Assembly: GCA_947367845.1 (NCBI GenBank)
Contig: CANBES010000015.1
Coordinates: 1 to 34,594, forward strand
Source: an uncultured Clostridium sp.
GTDB lineage: Bacteria; Bacillota; Clostridia; TANB77; CAG-508
Length of the DNA stretch: 34,594 nucleotides
Reading direction: 5' to 3'
Below, piece after piece: positions 24,280 through 30,640 of the stretch (positions within the stretch are counted from its first letter, which is position 1; each line of letters starts with the position of its first letter). Position numbers and translations under genes: made by a program. The notes under the pieces are model-generated. The model did not search any database and was not told the origin of the DNA. It saw only the letters and a list, made by a program, of their open reading frames with translations.

Positions 24280-24470
24280 TTGCGTTATAAAAAATGTATA
24301 GTAATCGAAGATTCTTTGTCTGGTGTCCTTGCTGCAAAAAATGCTAGCCTTGATGTTATAGCTGTTTATGATAAATTTTCTGATATAGAGATAAAATTAA
24401 TGAACTTGCAGATTTTACTGTGTCAGATTTTAAAGAGTTAATTGAAATATTTAAAAAAACAAAAGATTAG
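24280..24470 (+). pseudogene. HAD phosphatase C-terminal remnant
   Basis: On the plus strand the frame gives KKCIVIEDSLSGVLAAKNAS then LDVIAVYDKFSD, the motif-IV region of beta-phosphoglucomutase-like HADs (IEDSxxG with the metal-binding Asp). After a shift near 24384 the end reads KINELADFTVSDFKELIE. The N-terminal two thirds (DxDGT) are absent. A decayed gene fragment without promoter or SD. Confidence 0.7.
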
Positions 24471-24487
24471 AAAAAATCTAATCTTTT
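24461..24487. terminator. Terminator at the folC end
   Basis: 10-bp perfect stem AAAAGATTAG (24461-24470) / CTAATCTTTT (24478-24487), 7-nt A-rich loop. The folC stop codon lies in the right arm; on the minus strand the left arm gives the U-rich tail. Confidence 0.65.
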
Positions 24488-25758
24488 CTTATTTTATTAA
24501 CAACTGTACTATATGTATACAAACTCCCCACTACAAAATTCACAGTATCATCATCTGTATTTAAAGCATCTTGCAGCGCCACATCTAATTCTTTCCTATA
24601 AATTCTATCACTGTTTACAAATTCTTTCATGCAATCATATAGCTCATCTTTTGATGCATATCTATCACTATCATTCCCTGATGTCATAACAAATATGGCA
24701 TTTTCATCTTTAGCTAGTAGCTTTAGCATTCTTCTGTAATCTTTTCTTTTCAAAATTGATATAATATACACTCTTTTTAATTTAGGATAATATATATCAA
24801 CCATATCTAATAAGTTCCTTATTGCTGGGTCGTTATGAGCGCCATCGTAAATAATTTTTGGGTTATTACTCAATTGTTCCATTCTTCCTTTATGAATAAC
24901 TGTTTTTAGTCCTTCTAATATATTTTTCTCGTCTACTTTATATCCTAGTTTGTTTAATATATTAATCACTTCTATACATATACTTGCATTTTGTATCTGC
25001 ATTTTCCCCTTTAAATTTATACTCAAATTTTCAAAATTCTTATAATTAAAATGTTGAAAGTCTTTGTCAAAACTATAATTTGATATATCTGATTTTTTTA
25101 CAATATGTAATGAATTATTTTTCTTATTGCATTCATTTATAAACACTTCATTTATATCCTCTTCTTGCTCAAATATCACAGTATGAGAATTTTCTTTTAT
25201 AATTCCTGCTTTTTTATGCGCTATTTCTGTTAAAGTATCTCCTAAAATCTTTGTATGGTCATACCCTATTGACGTAATTACAGACACTACTGGATTTGTT
25301 ATAATATTTGTGCAATCATCTAATCCTCCAAGCACTGTTTCTAATACAACAAAATCTACACTGTTTCTATAAAAATATAATAATGCCATCGTTGTAATTA
25401 GTTCAAATACTGTAACCTTTGTATTTTGGGAATGGTTGTATTCTTCTATTAGTGGTTGCAGTTCTTCTATTATCTCTGACATTTCTTCATCGGATATTTC
25501 TTTTCCATTTATGCTTATTCTCTCATTATATTTAATTAAGTGTGGAGATAAAAATTTTCCTACTTTATATCCTTGTTTTTCTAATATATTAGCTATAATT
25601 TCTGTGCAGCTTCCTTTTCCATTTGTTCCTGCTATATGAATGAATTTCATTTCTTTTTCGAAGTGCTGAAATTTATTCATAAAATATTGCATTGCTTTTA
25701 GTGTTCGTTTTTTATTTGCTTTAAATAAGTTATTTAAATATTCTTCTACATCTATCAT
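24478..25758 (-). CDS. folC: Folylpolyglutamate synthase / dihydrofolate synthase
   Basis: 426 aa, family-typical. Adds glutamates to folates and, in many bacteria, glutamate to dihydropteroate, using ATP. ATP-binding loop HIAGTNGKGSC (residues 42-52), FLSPHLIKYNERISING near 69, a Mur-ligase-type central domain with ITSIGYDHTKILGDTL near 160 (metal-binding His), and the C-terminal domain with IYDGAHNDPAIRNLL near 305. SD GAGGAG is 7 nt before the ATG. The leader contains four tandem 11-bp repeats. No other folate gene is nearby. Confidence 0.96.
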   Translation of the reverse strand: MIDVEEYLNNLFKANKKRTLKAMQYFMNKFQHFEKEMKFIHIAGTNGKGSCTEIIANILEKQGYKVGKFLSPHLIKYNERISINGKEISDEEMSEIIEELQPLIEEYNHSQNTKVTVFELITTMALLYFYRNSVDFVVLETVLGGLDDCTNIITNPVVSVITSIGYDHTKILGDTLTEIAHKKAGIIKENSHTVIFEQEEDINEVFINECNKKNNSLHIVKKSDISNYSFDKDFQHFNYKNFENLSINLKGKMQIQNASICIEVINILNKLGYKVDEKNILEGLKTVIHKGRMEQLSNNPKIIYDGAHNDPAIRNLLDMVDIYYPKLKRVYIISILKRKDYRRMLKLLAKDENAIFVMTSGNDSDRYASKDELYDCMKEFVNSDRIYRKELDVALQDALNTDDDTVNFVVGSLYTYSTVVNKIRKD

Positions 25759-25781
25759 TGTTTTCTCCTCTTTCTATTTCA

Positions 25782-25825
25782 ACTCTGTCATTACTCTGTC
25801 ATTACTCTGTCATTACTCTGTCAAT
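25782..25825. repeat. Four tandem 11-bp repeats in the folC leader
   Basis: ACTCTGTCATT repeated at 25782, 25793, 25804 and 25815 (last copy ends AAT). They lie between the folC promoter and its SD, so the mRNA carries AATGACAGAGT units; each unit has an ATG. Copy number is likely to vary between strains. Confidence 0.85.
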
Positions 25826-25845
25826 TTATATTTTCAAGTATCAAA

Positions 25846-25874
25846 ATTATATAATCATAAACACTTTTCGTAAA
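25846..25874 (-). promoter_or_regulatory. Promoter of folC
   Basis: Minus strand TTTACG (25869-25874), 17-bp spacer, TATAAT (25846-25851). A start near 25839 gives an 80-nt leader that contains the tandem repeats. Confidence 0.6.
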
Positions 25875-26015
25875 AAATATTATTCATATGTGTACTCTCC
25901 TATTTACGAGACATTTTATCATAATTATTATCTCATTAGCAAGTATAAAATAAAATTTAGAGAACAAATGTATTGCTTTTGGTAAAAAAATATAGTATTA
26001 TTTTAATAAATTACT

Positions 26016-26231
26016 ATGATATTAGTAGGTATTACTTTGAATATATATTCTAAAAATATTTATGAGATAATAGAAAACGGTAATAAAAAACATATCATCA
26101 TCATTTATAATATTTCGGAAAATCACTATGTTGGATTATCTATTCATAATAAAAAAATAGCTCATTTATCAAAAAAAGATTATAATAATATTCTTTTATC
26201 TCTTAAAAAATATTATCTTTTTGATACATAG
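26016..26231 (+). CDS. Orphan 71-aa protein, short leader, no SD
   Basis: MILVGITLNIYSKNIYEII, then a Lys-flanked beta segment KKHIIIIYNISENHYVGLSI and a helical KKDYNNILLSLKKYYLF end. Family not recognised; the beta pattern (HIIIIYNIS-x-N-x3-GLSI) faintly recalls the PemK/MazF barrel, but I would not assign it. The promoter TTGCTT-17-TATTAT (25973-26001) puts the RNA start only about 8 nt before the ATG and no SD is present, so translation may be nearly leaderless. It is followed by two small-RNA genes on the same strand. Confidence 0.55.
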   Translation: MILVGITLNIYSKNIYEIIENGNKKHIIIIYNISENHYVGLSIHNKKIAHLSKKDYNNILLSLKKYYLFDT

Positions 26232-26244
26232 TGACCTAAAATTA

Positions 26245-26358
26245 TTGACTATCTTCAAAAAATGTTTTATAATGTAATTACATTTAATTGTTGCACATCT
26301 TATGATGTGGAAGTTGTTCTTCGGAGATTAGGTTTAAACTTAATCTCTGCTTTTTTTG
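26245..26358 (+). ncRNA. Candidate small RNA 1 with its promoter
   Basis: Strong promoter TTGACT (26245-26250), 17-bp spacer, TATAAT (26268-26273); RNA expected from about 26280 to 26358. Hairpin CACATC-TTAT-GATGTG (26294-26309), then a terminator stem of 10 bp (GGAGATTAGG with CTTAATCTCT, two G.T pairs) and T7 at 26351-26357. No open frame. The 5' part, TACATTTAATTGTTGCACAT, recurs in the next unit. Confidence 0.7.
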
Positions 26359-26380
26359 TAATAATATATTATTATTTGCA

Positions 26381-26477
26381 TATAATATGAATACATTTAA
26401 TGTTGCACATTTAAATGTGAATAATTCGTTTATAAACGCTTGAAACCTCTCTTATAGTAAGAGAGGTTTCGCATTTT
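26381..26477 (+). ncRNA. Candidate small RNA 2, paralogue of RNA 1
   Basis: -10 TATAAT (26381-26386) with a weak -35 overlapping the terminator of RNA 1; RNA expected from about 26393. TACATTTAA-TGTTGCACAT (26392-26410) matches RNA 1 except for one missing T. The first hairpin is kept with other bases (CACAT-TTAA-ATGTG). A 12-bp terminator stem GAAACCTCTCTT/AAGAGAGGTTTC (26442-26470) ends it. The terminators are unrelated in sequence, so only the 5' domain is conserved. Confidence 0.65.
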
Positions 26478-26511
26478 GTATCAAAATCTTTCAAAAATTA
26501 CAAACAAACAT

Positions 26512-26553
26512 TTGACAAATTTATTTTTTATGATATAATAAGTACAAATGTTC
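26512..26553 (+). promoter_or_regulatory. Promoter of the radical-SAM repair operon, possible LexA-like box
   Basis: TTGACA (26512-26517), 16-bp spacer, TATAAT (26534-26539). GTACAAATGTTC (26542-26553) just after the -10 differs by one base from GAAC-N4-GTTC, the core of Gram-positive LexA sites. The promoter is clear; the LexA reading is tentative. Confidence 0.5.
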
Positions 26554-26582
26554 GATTAATGAATAAAAAGGGAAAATAAAAA

Positions 26583-27881
26583 ATGGATACTTTAGAAAAA
26601 TTACAAATACTAGCTGACTCAGCCAAATACGATGCATCATGCAGTTCAAGTGGAAGCACAAGAGCAAATAAGAATAACGGAATAGGAAATGGAAGTAAAG
26701 CAGGAATATGCCACAGTTGGGGTGCAGATGGAAGATGTATTTCATTATTAAAAATACTTTTCACTAACTGTTGCATTTATGATTGTAAATACTGCATTAA
26801 TAGATGTACAAATTCTGTAAAAAGGGCTACCTTTACCCCACAAGAAGTAGCAGACTTAACAATCAATTTTTACAAAAGAAATTATATAGAAGGTTTATTT
26901 TTAAGCTCTGCTGTTATAAAATCTCCTGACTATACAATGGAACTTTTGGTGAAAACTGTTTCTATATTAAGAAACGAATACAAATTTAATGGATACATTC
27001 ATTGTAAGACCATACCTGGATGCAGTAGAGAACTAATTGACAAACTTGGAAGTTTAGTAGATAGGTTAAGCATAAACATTGAATTGCCTTCAAATAATAG
27101 CTTGAAATTACTTGCACCACAAAAGGAAAAAGATGGAATACTAGAGCCTATGACTTATGTGTCTAATGGAATTAAGCGAAACAAACTGGAAAAAAGCAAA
27201 TTTAAACCTATTTTTGTTCCTGCTGGGCAAACAACGCAATTGATAGTTGGTGCAACTCCTGAAAGTGATTTAAAAATATTAAAACTTTCTGAAGGATTAT
27301 ATCAAAAACTAAAATTAAAAAGAGTTTATTATTCTGCATACATAAGTGTAAATAATGACAAAAATTTGCCTACTTTAGAAGCCCCTCCTCTACTTCGCGA
27401 AAATAGATTATATCAAGCAGATTGGTTGCTTAGATTTTATGGTTTTAAAGCAGATGAACTATTAGATGAGACACATCAAAACTTTAACCACATATTAGAC
27501 CCTAAATGCGATTGGGCTTTACGAAATCTTGACAAATTTCCTGTTGAAATAAACACTGCTGATTACTTTACTCTACTTAGAATACCAGGTATTGGTGTAA
27601 TTTCAGCAAAGAAAATAATTAGAGCTAGGCGTTCCTTCGCTCTAGATTTTGAAGCACTAAAAAGCCTTGGTGTAGTATTAAAAAGAGCTAAATATTTTAT
27701 AACTTGTAAAGGGAAATATTGTAACCAAGTCTATAAATTTAATCAAAATTTTATAGAGACGAACTTAATATACCAAGAACGAAATGCCCTACCCTGCCCT
27801 AATTTTCAACAGCTATCTATTTTTGATAGTTTGCAACCTACAAAGGAGGATAAAATAAAATGTCTAACTGGAAGCTTATAA
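26583..27881 (+). CDS. Putative DNA modification/repair radical SAM protein (TIGR03916-like)
   Basis: 432 aa. Radical-SAM cluster motif CCIYDCKYC near residue 64 (CxxxCxxC), preceded by the conserved KYDASCSSSGS and CHSWGADGRCISLLK. YIHCKTIPGCS and SINIELPSN fit the TIM-barrel strands. Near residues 330-350 a helix-hairpin-helix LLRIPGIGVISAKKI suggests DNA binding. It belongs with the family that always sits next to a DUF4130 (TIGR03915) gene and is thought to act on DNA lesions; the reaction is not known. Overlaps the partner gene by 22 nt. SD AAAAGGG is weak. Confidence 0.92.
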   Translation: MDTLEKLQILADSAKYDASCSSSGSTRANKNNGIGNGSKAGICHSWGADGRCISLLKILFTNCCIYDCKYCINRCTNSVKRATFTPQEVADLTINFYKRNYIEGLFLSSAVIKSPDYTMELLVKTVSILRNEYKFNGYIHCKTIPGCSRELIDKLGSLVDRLSINIELPSNNSLKLLAPQKEKDGILEPMTYVSNGIKRNKLEKSKFKPIFVPAGQTTQLIVGATPESDLKILKLSEGLYQKLKLKRVYYSAYISVNNDKNLPTLEAPPLLRENRLYQADWLLRFYGFKADELLDETHQNFNHILDPKCDWALRNLDKFPVEINTADYFTLLRIPGIGVISAKKIIRARRSFALDFEALKSLGVVLKRAKYFITCKGKYCNQVYKFNQNFIETNLIYQERNALPCPNFQQLSIFDSLQPTKEDKIKCLTGSL

Positions 27882-28618
27882 ATAAAACGTTTTTATATGA
27901 TGGCACATTTGATGGATTTTTAACAATTGTTTTTGATTGCTATTCAAATAAAACTTTACCACAAAAAATATTTTCAGAAGCGGAATATACCGCAAATTTT
28001 TTAGACCACACAATTTATGTAGAAACAGATTTTGAAAAGTCAAAAAGAGTATTTAATGGAATTGAAAAAAGCATTAGTTATACAACACTTTACAATACTT
28101 ACTATGCCTTTCTTTCCAACGAACCTGAAAAAGAAATGTTTATATTAAAATATTTGTGTAATGGTTTTGATATTGGTCCAAAAATTAACAATATGCTTAC
28201 TGTTTCTTATGTGTTTAAAGTAATGAATATGAAAAAGAGAAGTTTTGGAGAATGTCATAGATTAAAGGGATTAGTACGATTTCAAGAGATTGGAAACAAT
28301 TTATACTATGCCTCTATTCATCCTGATAATAATATTATAGAGCCATTAGGACATCATTTTATTAATCGCTTACCAAACCAAAACTTTGTTATCCACGACA
28401 AAATTAGAGATTTGTGTTTGCTATATAATGGTGATGAATATAGAATAATAGATAGTACAAATATAAAAATCCCTACTATTTCTTATGAAGAGCAAAAATA
28501 TCAGGAACTGTGGAAGTTGTTTTTCAAAACAATTGCTATTAAAGAAAGAAAAAACGCTAGATGTCAAATGCAATATATGCCGAAAAAATACTGGCAAGAC
28601 TTAATTGAAAACCCATAA
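27860..28618 (+). CDS. DUF4130 / TIGR03915 putative DNA repair protein
   Basis: 252 aa, partner of the radical-SAM protein. Starts LYDGTFDGFLTIVFDCYSN, the DUF4130 signature, with RLKGLVRFQEIGNNLYYASI and HPDNNIIEPLGHHFINRLPN in the middle and RCQMQYMPKKYWQDLIE at the end. In many bacteria a uracil-DNA-glycosylase-type domain is fused C-terminally; here the protein ends before it. SD AAAGGAGGAT precedes the ATG, inside the first gene. Cytoplasmic; probably binds DNA together with its partner. Confidence 0.9.
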   Translation: MSNWKLINKTFLYDGTFDGFLTIVFDCYSNKTLPQKIFSEAEYTANFLDHTIYVETDFEKSKRVFNGIEKSISYTTLYNTYYAFLSNEPEKEMFILKYLCNGFDIGPKINNMLTVSYVFKVMNMKKRSFGECHRLKGLVRFQEIGNNLYYASIHPDNNIIEPLGHHFINRLPNQNFVIHDKIRDLCLLYNGDEYRIIDSTNIKIPTISYEEQKYQELWKLFFKTIAIKERKNARCQMQYMPKKYWQDLIENP

Positions 28619-28642
28619 AAACCACTTCCCTATAACACAAAA

Positions 28643-28677
28643 ACCTAGTATCTTTGATTTATTCAAAAATACTAGGT
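28643..28677. terminator. Hairpin between convergent genes
   Basis: Stem ACCTAGTAT (28643-28651) / ATACTAGGT (28669-28677), extended across a 1x1 mismatch by TTTG/CAAA. It lies between the DUF4130 gene (+) and the DUF4097 gene (-). A-rich left flank gives a U-tract on the minus strand only. Confidence 0.6.
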
Positions 28678-28706
28678 CTTGAAAACAGCACATCTCTTGC
28701 CATTTT

Positions 28707-29429
28707 TTATTTAAAATTAACTACAACTTCTCCTATGCCTGCTTCAATTTTAATTAGAGCATTACCATTTCCAAAAGTTTGGTGATTAGAAACTTTTTGA
28801 CCTGCTATTTCAAAATTACCTAATCCTGCTTCTGCATTAATTCTGTAATCTTCTTGTTTCCCAATCAAATTTAATTCAAGTTTTCCTACACCACATTCAA
28901 TATCTGCATTTTTTAAAACTTCGCTTGTTAATACTACTTTACCAACACCCATATCAACATCAAGCTTATCAGTTTTCAAATATTCAATATTTGTGTCATT
29001 AACACCTGTATCTATACTCACTTTTTCAAATTGTATATTTTCTGGTACATAAATCACAACAGTTGGTGTTATATTATGCATATTTAAGAAGTTTCTATTT
29101 AAATGTTTATCTTCAATTTTTAGTTTGCTACCATTTGTTTCACATCTAAATCTATCAGAAATATCAGAAACATTTACTTTTAATGTATCTCCTTTTCTTA
29201 TATCAAGCTTACATAAACTTAAGTCTATATCCATTTCAGATATATTAGTATATTCTTGTTCCCAGGCTGTTATTATTTCTGAATTTCTATTTTCTTCAAT
29301 CATTTCTATTCCTGTTGTAATACCAACCATTGCTGTAATTCCAACTACTATACCACTTATAATCATTAAACATAAGTATCCTGCAAATATTAATGCTGCA
29401 TATTTTATTATTTTTTGAAATGTTGTCAT
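28707..29429 (-). CDS. DUF4097-type beta-helix protein with membrane anchor
   Basis: 240 aa. One N-terminal transmembrane helix (about residues 10-40, rich in Ile/Val/Gly), then an extracellular or periplasm-facing repetitive beta region: repeating short strands with alternating hydrophobics (VSIDTGVNDTNIEYL, LDVDMGVGKVVL, ADIECGVGKLELNLIG, AEAGLGNFEIAG, EAGIGEVVVNF). The repeat of about 20 residues with G-V/L-G turns is typical of DUF4097/DUF2807 putative adhesin folds. Overlaps the LiaF-like gene by 4 nt (ATGA), so the two are coupled and likely work together in envelope stress. Confidence 0.85.
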   Translation of the reverse strand: MTTFQKIIKYAALIFAGYLCLMIISGIVVGITAMVGITTGIEMIEENRNSEIITAWEQEYTNISEMDIDLSLCKLDIRKGDTLKVNVSDISDRFRCETNGSKLKIEDKHLNRNFLNMHNITPTVVIYVPENIQFEKVSIDTGVNDTNIEYLKTDKLDVDMGVGKVVLTSEVLKNADIECGVGKLELNLIGKQEDYRINAEAGLGNFEIAGQKVSNHQTFGNGNALIKIEAGIGEVVVNFK

Positions 29430-30109
29430 TTTATTTCAACACCTCCAAATATGGCTGTTCCATTGATATATAATGTTGGTAAGTTTTCGTTATAAGTTGC
29501 TTGTGCTTTGTTACTTACTCCTCCAAATATTGGTGTTGATTTCACTTTTATATTTACTCCTTCTGGTACTTTTATTTCAACTCCTCCAAATATAGCTGTT
29601 GCATTAATAATTTGGTCTTTCGTTATACTAGCTTTTGTAAGGTCTAAATCAACTCCTCCAAATACTGCATCTACATTTGCCCCATTAAATTCTTGTCCTG
29701 CAAAATTACTTTTTTGCTCTCCAAATGTTGCACAAAGTTCTTCTAAATCTCCTTTGTTTTGGTTTAGTTCTCTAATTTTATCTACCATTTTTTTGTTTAT
29801 TGTGTCTTTAAATATAAGGCTAATTCCTATCATTACAAGTATAAATGGCACTATTAGTTTGCTAATCATTGTAAATGACAATATGTTTTGTGTGCATAGT
29901 AATAATACTATTCCAATTACTAGCCAAATAAAGCTCCACATTTTGCTATCACTTCTGATTAGTTCTATAAAGCTAGGAATAATTATTATTAGTGTCCACC
30001 ATCCTTTGAAGAATATGTTAATATTAGTGATACCTAATGCGTTTAAGCCAAAGATAACTCCTATCGCAATTAACAAAATTCCCCATAATAAGTTTCCAAT
30101 TTTTTTCAT
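29426..30109 (-). CDS. LiaF-like membrane protein
   Basis: 227 aa. Four transmembrane helices in residues 1-100 (LiaF/DUF5668-type N-terminus, GILLIAIGVIFGLNALG), then a cytoplasmic or external beta domain with the motif FGGV at four turns (DAVFGGVDLDL, TAIFGGVEIKV, TPIFGGVSNKA, TAIFGGVEIK) spaced about 20 residues, the hallmark of the LiaF C-terminal domain. In Bacillus, LiaF inhibits the LiaRS two-component system that senses cell-wall antibiotics; no liaRS is next to it here. Coupled by ATGA overlap to the DUF4097 gene. Confidence 0.85.
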   Translation of the reverse strand: MKKIGNLLWGILLIAIGVIFGLNALGITNINIFFKGWWTLIIIIPSFIELIRSDSKMWSFIWLVIGIVLLLCTQNILSFTMISKLIVPFILVMIGISLIFKDTINKKMVDKIRELNQNKGDLEELCATFGEQKSNFAGQEFNGANVDAVFGGVDLDLTKASITKDQIINATAIFGGVEIKVPEGVNIKVKSTPIFGGVSNKAQATYNENLPTLYINGTAIFGGVEIK

Positions 30110-30200
30110 TTTTTCACATTCCCTTCTTTTTTCTTAAATTCTATCACAACACTTGTCTTTTTACAACTATTATAATAATTTTATTTATTTGATTGTTTAC

Positions 30201-30272
30201 TTAATTGTCACTATTTGGCTTTTCTTTAAAAAGGGGAAACTCTGAAAAGGAGTACCAAATAGCAACAATTAA
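30201..30272. repeat. 72-bp structured palindrome between yxeA and liaF-like genes
   Basis: TTAATTGT/ACAATTAA (30201-30208/30265-30272), a 2x2 internal loop, CTATTTGG/CCAAATAG (30211-30218/30255-30262), then CTTTTC/GAAAAG further in. No U-tract follows on either strand, so it is not a plain terminator. It could be a structured leader of the liaF-like gene or an mRNA stabiliser at the end of the bce operon. Confidence 0.5.
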
Positions 30273-30286
30273 ATTTAATTACTATT

Positions 30287-30637
30287 TTATTGTTGAGTAT
30301 AATTTGCTTTTACCTCTTCAGGAAGTTCATTGTATTGTACTTCTTCCCACTTATGAACTCCTGTAACCAATACTTCTAACTTTAAGTAAGATGCTTCTTT
30401 TAACTCTCTACTTGTTTTAAATTTAATTTCTTTTTTGTTTCCTTTTTCAGTATAACAGTCTAATGTATATTGATATTTCATTTCATCTGAGGTTGAAAGT
30501 TTTTCAATTTTAGTATTATCTATTTGTGCATAATAATTTTCATTATAGTTTTCTACCCAATAAAATACTGCTACGCAAATTACTATTCCAACAATAAATG
30601 CAAGTATCATTGGTATTTTTTCTTTTATTCCTTCCAT
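30287..30637 (-). CDS. YxeA-family (DUF1093) exported protein
   Basis: 116 aa. N-terminal membrane helix (about residues 8-27), then the YxeA core: NYYAQIDNTKIEKL, YQYTLDCYTEKGNKKEIKFK, ASYLKLEVLVTGVHKWEEVQ and NELPEEVKA. YxeA proteins are small OB-like extracytoplasmic proteins often found after BceAB-type transporters. Here it starts 3 nt after bceB, with AAAGGAG 9 nt before its ATG inside the bceB end. Last gene of the bceA-bceB-yxeA operon. Confidence 0.85.
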   Translation of the reverse strand: MEGIKEKIPMILAFIVGIVICVAVFYWVENYNENYYAQIDNTKIEKLSTSDEMKYQYTLDCYTEKGNKKEIKFKTSRELKEASYLKLEVLVTGVHKWEEVQYNELPEEVKANYTQQ

Positions 30638-30640
30638 ATT

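Noticed and set aside
25782..25825. CRISPR-like array
   Set aside because: The units are 11 bp, directly adjacent and without spacers; no cas gene is present.
29508..30137. Long plus-strand open frame of 209 codons opposite the liaF-like gene
   Set aside because: It is antisense to a clear LiaF-like protein, has no SD, and its composition (Ser/Thr/Ile-rich) is that of a reverse-complement shadow.
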